DNA from: Rhodococcus sp. HNM0569
GTDB taxonomy: Bacteria; Actinomycetota; Actinomycetes; Mycobacteriales; Mycobacteriaceae
NCBI RefSeq assembly: GCF_012726205.1
Contig: NZ_JAASAE010000002.1
Span: forward strand, 372,001-436,000
Length of the DNA: 64,000 nucleotides
Direction: 5' to 3'
In this document: piece by piece, positions 57,635-64,000 of the stretch
Numbering within the stretch: position 1 is the first letter of the stretch
Layout: each line of letters starts with the position of its first letter
The notes under the pieces: generated by a model
What the model was told of the DNA's origin: nothing
Database searches by the model: none
The model's input: the letters and a program-made list of their open reading frames with translations, nothing else
Position numbers and translations under genes: made by a program

Positions 57635-58604
57635 CGTGGCTTCCTCCACCGGCGATCTGGGCGAGCAGATGGTCGACGATCGGTTCGAGCACCGCGAGAC
57701 CGTCCTTCACGCCGCCGGGCGAGCCCGGCAGATTCACGACGAGCGTGCCGCCCGCCACTCCGACGAGCCCCCGGCTGAGCGCGGCGTGCGGGGTGACGGC
57801 GGCGCCGCGCGCGCGGATGGCGTCGGCGACACCGGGCAGTTCGCGGTCGAGCACCGCGCGGGTGGCCTCGGGCGTCGCGTCGGTGGGCGAGACGCCGGTG
57901 CCGCCGGTCGTGATCACCACGGCGGGCCGGGCGCTCAGCGCGTCCGCGAGCCCGGAGGCGATGTCGGCGTCCGAGTACACGAGCGGTCCCCGCACGTCGA
58001 ACCCGCGGGCGCTGAGCCACTCGGCGATACGCGGCCCCGTCGTGTCCTCGCGCGTGCCGCGTGCGGTGCCGGTCGAGGCGACCAGCGCGACGGCGGTGCC
58101 GGGGACAACGCGCCCGGGTGCGGCGGACTGCGCGTCGTCGCGGGTCCAGTGGCCGCGTTTGCCGCCGTCCTTCTCCAGCAGCCGAACACCGGTGAGCATC
58201 GCGGCCGGGTCGACGGCCTTGACCATGTCGTGCAGCGTGAGACCCGCGACGGCGACCGCGGTGAGCGCCTCCATCTCGACACCGGTCGCGCCGCGCGTCT
58301 TGGCGCGTGCTTCGATCGTGATGGACGTCGCGGTGAAACCGAACTCGATCTTCACCGACGACAGCGCGATCTGATGGCACAGGGGGATCAGTTCGGACGT
58401 CTTCTTCGCCGCCGAGATGCCCGCGATGCGCGCGGTGGGCAGCACGTCGGCCTTCGGCATCTCGTCGGCGCGCACGAGCGCGACCACTTCCTCGGTGGTG
58501 ACGAGTTCGCCGCCTGCCAGCGCGACGCGGGTGGTGTCGCGTTTGCCGCTGACGTCGACCATGCGGGCCCGGCCCTCGGCGTCGAGATGACTCAGTTCGC
58601 TCAC
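57627..58604 (-). CDS. MoaC-MogA/MoaB fusion (pyranopterin synthase plus molybdopterin adenylyltransferase)
   Basis: 325-aa two-domain protein. Residues 1-160 are MoaC (SHLDAEGRARMVDVSGK, IPLCHQIALSSVKIEF, GVEMEALTAVAVAGLTLHDMVKAVD, KSGGKRG-type ending KDGGKRGHW), which forms cyclic pyranopterin monophosphate with MoaA. Residues 165-325 are a MogA/MoaB domain (ITTGGTGVSPTDATPEAT, LVVNLPGSPGGVKDGL), which adenylates molybdopterin. The fusion is known in Actinobacteria as MoaCB. Start GTG 58604. Confidence 0.9.
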   Translation of the reverse strand: MSELSHLDAEGRARMVDVSGKRDTTRVALAGGELVTTEEVVALVRADEMPKADVLPTARIAGISAAKKTSELIPLCHQIALSSVKIEFGFTATSITIEARAKTRGATGVEMEALTAVAVAGLTLHDMVKAVDPAAMLTGVRLLEKDGGKRGHWTRDDAQSAAPGRVVPGTAVALVASTGTARGTREDTTGPRIAEWLSARGFDVRGPLVYSDADIASGLADALSARPAVVITTGGTGVSPTDATPEATRAVLDRELPGVADAIRARGAAVTPHAALSRGLVGVAGGTLVVNLPGSPGGVKDGLAVLEPIVDHLLAQIAGGGSHDD

Positions 58605-58634
58605 GGCGTCAACTTTGTCACAGCCTCGGCGAAG

Positions 58635-59825
58635 TCACAGGGGCCGCACGGTGACACTCGTTCCCGCGGTGAGGCTCGTGGCGTCGGCGGGTACGTCGAT
58701 CAGCACGTCCGCCCATGCCATCGCGGCGACCAGGTGGGAGCCCGGCCCCGAGACGAGCTCGACGCCGTCACCGCTCGTGCGCCCGCGCAGGAACTGCCTC
58801 TTGCCGTCGGGCGAGTGGAGGTCTTCGCGCAGCGTCCGTGAACGCGCGGTGACCGCGGGCAGCCCCGCTGCACGGCGCAACAGCGGCCGGGCGAACACCT
58901 CGAACGACACGAGCGTGCTCACCGGATTGCCCGGAAAGCTCAGGACGGGGGTGTCGTCGACGACACCGCTGCCCTGCGGCCCGCCCGGCTGCATCGCGAT
59001 GTGGCCGAACTGCGCGCCCAGGGGGGCGAGGGTTTCGCGGACCACCTCGAAGTCGCCCATCGAGATCCCACCCGACGTGAAGACGACGTCGGCGGCGGCG
59101 GTCGCCTCGGCGAGCCGCGCGCGGAATTCCTCGGGACGGTCGCTGCTGTGCGCCAGGGACACCACCTCGGCACCGTTCGCGCGGGCCGCCGCGGCGAGCG
59201 CGATGCCGTTGGAGTCGAAGAGTTCGCCGGGCCGCAGCGCGGTGCCGGCAGGCACGAGCTCGTCGCCGGTCGTGACGATCGCGACGCGCGGGCGACGGCG
59301 CACCGCGACCTCCCGTAGCCCCACGGCTGCGAGGACCGCGATGTGCCGGGGTGCGAGCACAGTGCCCTCGCCGAGGAGGACGGTGCCGGCGTGCACGTCG
59401 CTGCCGCGCTCACGCACGAACTCGCCCGAGCGCCTGGCCCGTTCGATCACGACGTTCTCGCCGTCGGGGCGCGTGTCCTCGACGGGCACGATCGCGTCGG
59501 CGCCGTCGGGGACCGCGCCGCCGGTCATGATCTTGACCGCGGTGCCGGGAACATGCGGTGCGGGGGAGTGCGGCCCGGCCGGGACGAGCCCGCGCACGGG
59601 AAGCGTCACGGGCGGGTGGGCCACCGACGCCGCGTCCACCGCGTAGCCGTCCATCTGGGAGTTGCGGAAGATCGGCAGGTCGATCGGCGACGACACCGGG
59701 TGCGCGGTGACGCGCCCGGTCGCGTCGTCGAGCGGGACGGTGGTGGCGGCGTCGTCGAACAGGCCCGCGAGCAGTGTCGCGACGTGTTCGGCGTAGTCGT
59801 CGACGGAGCGAGCGTGGGGCACCAT
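58635..59825 (-). CDS. moeA: Molybdopterin molybdenumtransferase MoeA (canonical)
   Basis: 396-aa MoeA, which inserts molybdate into adenylylated molybdopterin. Motifs are intact: [74 protein letters not shown] and [14 protein letters not shown] 59825 is six bases after TACGAT (59837-59832), a leaderless-type start. It diverges from moaA and is followed 30 bases later by moaC-mogA. The other MoeA in the window (fused to MobA) lacks the SGGISMGD pattern. Confidence 0.92.
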   Translation of the reverse strand: MVPHARSVDDYAEHVATLLAGLFDDAATTVPLDDATGRVTAHPVSSPIDLPIFRNSQMDGYAVDAASVAHPPVTLPVRGLVPAGPHSPAPHVPGTAVKIMTGGAVPDGADAIVPVEDTRPDGENVVIERARRSGEFVRERGSDVHAGTVLLGEGTVLAPRHIAVLAAVGLREVAVRRRPRVAIVTTGDELVPAGTALRPGELFDSNGIALAAAARANGAEVVSLAHSSDRPEEFRARLAEATAAADVVFTSGGISMGDFEVVRETLAPLGAQFGHIAMQPGGPQGSGVVDDTPVLSFPGNPVSTLVSFEVFARPLLRRAAGLPAVTARSRTLREDLHSPDGKRQFLRGRTSGDGVELVSGPGSHLVAAMAWADVLIDVPADATSLTAGTSVTVRPL

Positions 59826-59939
59826 GCGGCAATCGTAGAGCGGGCGCTCGCGGCGCGGCGTGGGCGACCGGCGAGACGCCCGGCGACGGAAGGGCCATAC
59901 TGGGAGAACACAGAGCCCGGCGACAGCGGAGGAGGTCGT

Positions 59940-60995
59940 GTGACGACGGTCGAGATGGGGATTCCCACCGTCCGGGGGTCCGTCTCGCTCGACGGACGGC
60001 CAGACGTGCCGGAACTTGTCGACAAGTTCGGTCGCGTCGCACGCGACCTCCGAGTGTCGATCACCGAGAAGTGCTCGCTGCGCTGTACGTACTGCATGCC
60101 CGAGGAGGGGCTCCCGGCGATCCCGCAGCAGGACCTGCTCACCGCCGACGAGATCGTCCGTCTGGTGCGGCTCGCGGTCGACCGGCTCGGCGTCCGGGAA
60201 GTCCGGTTCACCGGTGGCGAGCCGCTCATGCGTGCCGATCTCGAACAGATCGTCGCGGGCTGCGCGGCCGCGGTGCCAGGGATTCCGCTCGCGCTCACCA
60301 CCAACGCGATCGGCCTCGAACATCGTGCGCGTGGTCTCGCCGCCGCCGGTCTCACGCGGGTCAACGTGTCGCTCGATTCGATCGACCGCGCGCACTTCGC
60401 CCAGCTCACCCGACGCGATCGGCTGCCGTCGGTGCTGGCAGGCATCCGCGCGGCTGCAGATGCCGGTCTCGCGCCGCTCAAGATCAACGCGGTCCTGATG
60501 CCGGAGACGCTCAGCGGCGCCGCCGACCTCCTCGCGTGGGCGCTCGCAGAGGGCGTCGCGCTGCGCTTCATCGAAGAGATGCCGCTCGACGCGGATCAGG
60601 AGTGGGCGCGCGAACACATGGTGTCGGCCGACGCGCTGCTGTCCGCCCTGGGTGCACGATTCGCGCTGTCGCCGGTAGGCCGCGACGACCCTTCCGCGCC
60701 CGCGGAAGAGTGGACGGTCGACGGCGGACCGGCCACCGTCGGCATCATCGCGTCCGTCACCCGTTCGTTCTGCGCCGACTGCGACCGCACGCGCATCACG
60801 GCGGAAGGCACCGTCCGCTCGTGCCTGTTCAGTGACAGCGAGGTCGACCTGCGTGGCGCGTTGCGTTCGGGCGCGACCGACGACGAACTCGCGCAGCTGT
60901 GGCGCGGCGCCATGTGGAACAAGTGGGCAGGCCACGGCATCGACGCCGCCGGTTTCACGCCCCCGCAACGCAGTATGGGAGCAATCGGTGGCTGA
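59940..60995 (+). CDS. moaA: GTP 3',8-cyclase MoaA
   Basis: 351-aa radical-SAM enzyme, first step of molybdenum cofactor synthesis from GTP. The radical cluster motif is CSLRCTYC (C-x3-C-x2-C) after [10 protein letters not shown]; the second cluster is in [28 protein letters not shown] and the C-terminal GG (MGAIGG) needed for activity are present. Start GTG 59940 has GGAGGAGGT upstream. It overlaps moaD by eight bases. No Mo-cofactor riboswitch is seen in the 114-base gap before it. Confidence 0.93.
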   Translation: MTTVEMGIPTVRGSVSLDGRPDVPELVDKFGRVARDLRVSITEKCSLRCTYCMPEEGLPAIPQQDLLTADEIVRLVRLAVDRLGVREVRFTGGEPLMRADLEQIVAGCAAAVPGIPLALTTNAIGLEHRARGLAAAGLTRVNVSLDSIDRAHFAQLTRRDRLPSVLAGIRAAADAGLAPLKINAVLMPETLSGAADLLAWALAEGVALRFIEEMPLDADQEWAREHMVSADALLSALGARFALSPVGRDDPSAPAEEWTVDGGPATVGIIASVTRSFCADCDRTRITAEGTVRSCLFSDSEVDLRGALRSGATDDELAQLWRGAMWNKWAGHGIDAAGFTPPQRSMGAIGG

Positions 60996-61263
60996 TCCGC
61001 ACGACCTCGCCGTCGACACGACGCTCACGGTGCGCTACTTCGCGGCCGCGGCCGACGCGTCGGGCTGTGCGAAGGAGACCTTCACCGTGCCGGCGGGAGC
61101 CGATCTCGCCACGGTCGAACGCGTGCTGATCGAGCGGCACGGTGCCCCGATGGCGCGCGTGCTGGCAGTGGCCGCATTCCTGGTCGGCGACGATCTCACC
61201 CGCGACCGCACCGCGCCGGCGGGCAGTGAGGTCGACGTGCTGCCGCCCTTCGCCGGCGGCTGA
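60988..61263 (+). CDS. moaD: Molybdopterin synthase sulfur-carrier subunit MoaD
   Basis: 91-aa ubiquitin-like protein ending in the Gly-Gly (PPFAGG) that becomes a thiocarboxylate. The fold strands [20 protein letters not shown], ...[10 protein letters not shown] and [13 protein letters not shown] are typical. Start GTG 60988 overlaps the moaA end by eight bases, so the two are translated together. It supplies sulfur to MoaE encoded at 57215. Confidence 0.92.
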   Translation: MADPHDLAVDTTLTVRYFAAAADASGCAKETFTVPAGADLATVERVLIERHGAPMARVLAVAAFLVGDDLTRDRTAPAGSEVDVLPPFAGG

Positions 61264-61270
61264 CCGCCCT

Positions 61271-61311
61271 GTGCGCGAAACAGGCGTACCCGGACTCGTC
61301 AAGTGCTCACG
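61271..61311 (+). repeat. Dispersed 41-base element, copy B
   Basis: Starts GTGCGCGAAAC, contains GGCGTACC and GGACTCGT, ends AAGTGCTCACG; differs from copy A (53778-53818) at three of 41 bases. It fills the gap between convergent moaD and the NAD(P)-binding protein gene and runs into the latter's stop codon region. Confidence 0.75.
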
Positions 61312-62077
61312 GTTCGGCGAGCCACTGCTCGAAGGTGATCTCGCCGTACGTCGCCTCCGGCACGAGGTTCTTGCCCGCCCGGAAGAACTCGCCGAGTGGT
61401 CCGGGCATCGGCATGCTCACCACGAGGCCGTGCCTGCCGGTCGCCTTCTTCCACGCCGTGGCCAGGTCGCGTGACGTGCGCACCTCGGGGCCGCCGATCG
61501 TGATCGGGTGGGACGGGATCGGACCGTCACCGAGTGCGGCGGCGACGAGCGCCCGCGCGACGTCGCGCGTGTCGATCGTCTGGAAACGCACACCCGACGG
61601 CGCCGGAATCACGCCGAAGCGTGCGGTGGGCCGTGCCAGCATCGGCACGAAGTCGTGGAACTGGGTCGCCCGCACGATCACGGTGTCGACCGGGCTGTCG
61701 CGGTACTTCGCCTCCTGCGCCGTCTTCGCCTCGTAGTACGAGTAGGTGCTCTCGTCGACGCCCGCGATCGACAACAGCACCGCACGCCGCACACCCGCGG
61801 CGTGCGCCGCGTCGAGCAGGTGCGTGGTGCCCGAATCGAACACTGCGCGAGCCGATTTGGTCATGCCGTTGGTGGCGTCGACGACCGCGTCGACACCCTC
61901 GAGCGCGTCGGCGACGCCCTCCCCGGTCACGAGATCGGCGAATCGATGATCGATCTCGCTGCCCGGCGCGCCGCCGTGGCGGGTGAGCGAGCGCACCGCA
62001 TGACCGTCGCGCAACAACGTCTTGACCACGTGACGACCGGCGACCCCGGTGCCGCCTGCTACGAGAACTGTTGCCAT
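61307..62077 (-). CDS. Atypical SDR, NAD(P)H-binding (NmrA-like) protein
   Basis: 256-aa protein with an N-terminal dinucleotide fold (TVLVAGGTGVAGRHVVKTLL, GxxGxxG about residues 8-14), VVDATNG, LLSIAGVDESTYSYYEAKTAQE (YxxxK) and a C-terminal part like NmrA/YwnB-type proteins (PAPSGVRFQTIDTRDVARALVAAAL). Substrate unknown; some members are quinone reductases, others sensors of NADP state. Start ATG 62077. The nadE gene ends four bases upstream on the same strand. Confidence 0.8.
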   Translation of the reverse strand: MATVLVAGGTGVAGRHVVKTLLRDGHAVRSLTRHGGAPGSEIDHRFADLVTGEGVADALEGVDAVVDATNGMTKSARAVFDSGTTHLLDAAHAAGVRRAVLLSIAGVDESTYSYYEAKTAQEAKYRDSPVDTVIVRATQFHDFVPMLARPTARFGVIPAPSGVRFQTIDTRDVARALVAAALGDGPIPSHPITIGGPEVRTSRDLATAWKKATGRHGLVVSMPMPGPLGEFFRAGKNLVPEATYGEITFEQWLAEP

Positions 62078-62081
62078 GACG

Positions 62082-62921
62082 TCACTTCCACCACGTGTCG
62101 GCCGGCGTGACCGGCACCGTTCGTTTGTGCCTGGTGCGCACGAAGACCTCCTCGATGCGCTGGGCGACCCCGGGTTCGACGTCCTTGCCCTCGAGGTAGT
62201 CGTCGATCTCGGCGTAGCGCAGCCCCAGTGCTTCCTCGTCGGGCAGGGCGGGGCGGTCGTCCTCGAGGTCGGCGGTGGGCACCTTCTGCCACGTGCTCTC
62301 GGGCGCGCCCAGTTCGCGCAGCAATGCCGCGCCCTGCCGCTTGGTCAGCCCCGCGAGAGGTGTCAGATCAGCCGCGCCGTCGCCGAACTTGGTGAAGAAC
62401 CCGGTGACGGCCTCGGCTGCGTGGTCGGTGCCGACCACCAGGTAGCCGAGTTGCCCGGCCACCGCGTACTGGATCATCATGCGTTCGCGCGCCTTGATGT
62501 TGCCGCGCACGAAGTCGCGCAGCCGCTGCTCGCCGCCCAGTGCGTCGCGCAGCCCCTCCGCCGCTTCCGCGCCCGTCGCGTCGGCGCCCGGCTTGACGTT
62601 GACGGCGATCGCGCGGTCGGGGCGGATGAACCGCAGCGCGCTCTGCGCGTCCTCCTCGTCGGCCTGGGCGCCGTAGGGCAGTCGCACCGCGAGGAATGTC
62701 GTGTCGGTGCCGTCCGCACGCAGCGCCTCCACCGCGAGCTGACACAACCGGCCCGCCAGCGTCGAGTCCTGACCGCCGCTGATACCGAGGACGAGGCCCT
62801 TGGCGCCGGTGGACGCCAGGTACTCCTTGACGAAACGCACGCGGTCGCGCACCTCGGCGGCCGGGTCGATGGAGGGCCGCACGGCCAGTTCGTCGATGAT
62901 CTGCGCACGAAGGTTCGCCAT
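62082..62921 (-). CDS. nadE: Ammonia-dependent NAD+ synthetase
   Basis: 279-aa NAD synthetase of the short, ammonia-using type (no N-terminal glutaminase domain). ATP pyrophosphatase loop [18 protein letters not shown] (about residues 42-58), [51 protein letters not shown] and a C-terminal [14 protein letters not shown] are all typical. ATG 62921 is seven bases after TAAGGT (62934-62929), so the mRNA is probably leaderless. It diverges from the nucleosidase-like gene. Confidence 0.93.
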   Translation of the reverse strand: MANLRAQIIDELAVRPSIDPAAEVRDRVRFVKEYLASTGAKGLVLGISGGQDSTLAGRLCQLAVEALRADGTDTTFLAVRLPYGAQADEEDAQSALRFIRPDRAIAVNVKPGADATGAEAAEGLRDALGGEQRLRDFVRGNIKARERMMIQYAVAGQLGYLVVGTDHAAEAVTGFFTKFGDGAADLTPLAGLTKRQGAALLRELGAPESTWQKVPTADLEDDRPALPDEEALGLRYAEIDDYLEGKDVEPGVAQRIEEVFVRTRHKRTVPVTPADTWWK

Positions 62922-62928
62922 GCCTGGA

Positions 62929-62985
62929 ACCTTAGCCAGATGCGTCCTCGGGTGCAGCGGGGTGTGTTCGGGTGCACGGTAGGGT
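62929..62985. promoter_or_regulatory. Divergent leaderless promoters, nadE / nucleosidase
   Basis: Minus strand: TAAGGT (62934-62929), seven bases, ATG 62921. Plus strand: TAGGGT (62980-62985), seven bases, ATG 62993. Confidence 0.5.
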
Positions 62986-62992
62986 CGCCGCC

Positions 62993-63544
62993 ATGCAGAG
63001 ACCGGATGTGCTCGTCGTGAGCGCGACGCGTGCCGAGGCCGCTCACGTGCCACCCGAGTTCGAGGTGCTGGTCACCGGGATCGGGAAGGTGGCCGCGTCG
63101 GTCGCGGTGTCCGCGGCCCTCGCGCAGCGCGCCGGGAACGCGCCGCTCGTGGTCAACATCGGCACCGTCGGTGCTCTGCACGCACACCACTCGGGTCTGT
63201 TCACGCCGTCGCGCGCGCTCAACCACGACCTGAGCGGCGACGCGATTCGTGCACTCGGCTACGACCCCCGCGACGTGCTCGACGTCGAGGACGGCGACGG
63301 CACGGTCCTCGCGACGGGCGATGCGTTCGTGTCCGACGCCGAGGTGCGCGACGCGCTCGCCCGCCGTGCCGATCTCGTCGACATGGAAGGTTTCGCGGTC
63401 GCTTTCGCGGCCGCGCGCTTCGGTGCGCAGTGCCGGCTGGTCAAACACGTCAGCGACCGAGCCGACGAATCCGCGCACGGGTGGGCCGCGACGGTCGACG
63501 CGAGCGCGCGCGAGCTGGGGGACTGGCTCACGCGGTACGTGTGA
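62993..63544 (+). CDS. Nucleoside phosphorylase/nucleosidase-fold protein
   Basis: 183-aa protein of the MTA/SAH-nucleosidase fold, shorter than usual (about 230). Seen: [15 protein letters not shown] at the start, [37 protein letters not shown], the base-specificity region [32 protein letters not shown]. The DMEG and SD pair with the acid needed for N-glycosidic cleavage. The exact nucleoside (methylthioadenosine, futalosine or other) cannot be told. ATG 62993 is the leaderless start. Confidence 0.78.
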   Translation: MQRPDVLVVSATRAEAAHVPPEFEVLVTGIGKVAASVAVSAALAQRAGNAPLVVNIGTVGALHAHHSGLFTPSRALNHDLSGDAIRALGYDPRDVLDVEDGDGTVLATGDAFVSDAEVRDALARRADLVDMEGFAVAFAAARFGAQCRLVKHVSDRADESAHGWAATVDASARELGDWLTRYV

Positions 63545-63545
63545 T

Positions 63546-64000
63546 TCACGGCGTCGCGCGCAACTCCAGACCCACTCCGTCATCGCGCGTCACACGCATC
63601 GTGTTGCCGTCCACCGACGCGTGCACGCGGCCGGCGAGTGCCGCGAGCACCGCCTGTTCGACCTCCATGACGTCCGGTGGGCACGCCATGCGCGTGGTCG
63701 CCAGTGGGCCGAATTCGATTGTGTCCCCGTTCACTTCGGCGTTGCCCTGAAAACGGTTGCAGCCGGTGGTGCCCGTCACGTGTCCGTCGGAGCCGATCTG
63801 CAGTGCGGGGGCCGATGTCTCGAGCGCGGCCGACGTGGTGACGGCGTCGGCGGAGATCAGTGCCGTGACCGTCCATTCGGTGCCGGTGATCGCGCGGTCC
63901 GGTTCGAGGATCTTCTGGTCCGTCAGCGTGACGGTGCTGTCCGCGCCGGTGACGGTGAGAGTGTCGTCGTCGAGCTGCCACGACGGAGTCGATTCGAGCA
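63546..64000 (-). CDS. META-domain protein (5' end cut by window)
   Basis: The reading frame is open to the window edge and ends at 63546, giving about 150 residues of the C-terminus. The end of one META (HslJ-like) domain is seen (STPSWQLDDDTLTVTG...), then a full second one: ITGTEWTVTALISADAV, GSDGHVTGTTGCNRFQG, FGPLATTRMACPPDVMEVEQAV. META-domain proteins are often secreted or lipoproteins linked to stress tolerance. The start lies beyond 64000, so any signal peptide is out of view. It is convergent with the nucleosidase gene, one base apart. Confidence 0.82.
   Translation of the reverse strand, partial: LESTPSWQLDDDTLTVTGADSTVTLTDQKILEPDRAITGTEWTVTALISADAVTTSAALETSAPALQIGSDGHVTGTTGCNRFQGNAEVNGDTIEFGPLATTRMACPPDVMEVEQAVLAALAGRVHASVDGNTMRVTRDDGVGLELRATP

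Noticed and set aside
59826-59939. Molybdenum cofactor riboswitch before moaA
   Set aside because: The gap is only 114 bases and shares space with the divergent moeA promoter; no matching multi-stem fold was evident.

Overview
The window is a high-GC actinobacterial chromosome segment. Gene content and order point to the Mycobacteriales, most like Rhodococcus or a close relative. The run adnA-adnB, K+ channel, nudC, mycoredoxin, uvrD2, whiB7, ABC1 kinase, ThiF-like protein, Zincin_2 protease, PDZ/Lon-like protease, PPA1309 family, UPF0182 matches the Mycobacterium tuberculosis Rv3202c-Rv3193c order as I recall it. prfB-mscS-ftsE-ftsX-smpB matches Rv3105c-Rv3100c. No phage, insertion sequence, CRISPR array or origin was seen. 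Genes are packed tightly, many with 4-base GTGA/ATGA overlaps, and several appear to be leaderless (a TAnnnT box 6-8 bases before the start codon).

Layout. 0-3.6 kb: two flavin monoamine oxidases around a TetR regulator with overlapping divergent promoters. 3.6-5.4 kb: a MobA-MoeA fusion. 5.5-7.9 kb: a TetR regulator and a 14-helix MFS exporter behind an unusual AT-rich nested palindrome. 7.9-9.0 kb: an alkyltransferase-like protein and an alpha/beta hydrolase. 9.0-20.9 kb: DNA repair and redox genes (AdnAB, UvrD2, mycoredoxin, NudC) with a K+ channel. 20.9-30.6 kb: whiB7 with a long attenuator leader and its own 48-codon upstream ORF, followed by the conserved but poorly understood ABC1-kinase/ThiF-like/Zincin_2/Lon-like/UPF0182 block. 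30.7-32.0 kb: two tandem resuscitation-promoting factors. 32.5 kb: initiator tRNA. 32.6-37.6 kb: lipid metabolism (acyl-CoA synthetase, two acyl-CoA dehydrogenases) and an LpqV-like lipoprotein.

37.7-44.2 kb: hisN, prfB, mscS, ftsEX and smpB. The tmRNA gene that works with SmpB follows at 46.8 kb, after a DMT transporter, an XRE-cupin regulator and a thioredoxin-reductase-like flavoprotein. 47-51.5 kb: phosphoglucomutase, an MFS transporter, and a MauE-like/DsbA-like redox pair. 51.6 kb: tRNA-Ala. 51.8-55.5 kb: LysR/EamA pair, then a CobW-family metallochaperone GTPase overlapping bluB. 55.5-57 kb: DEAD-box RNA helicase. 57.2-61.3 kb: molybdenum cofactor cluster (moaE, moaC-mogA fusion, moeA, then moaA and moaD on the other strand). 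61.3-64 kb: an NAD(P)-binding protein, nadE, a nucleosidase-like protein and a truncated META-domain protein.

The signals most worth following are a 41-base dispersed element in three copies at gene 3' ends (3562, 53778, 61271), the whiB7 leader, the TetR/MFS palindrome, paired dyads upstream of the acyl-CoA dehydrogenases, a near-recent rpf duplication, and the orphan ThiF-like protein beside a metalloprotease.
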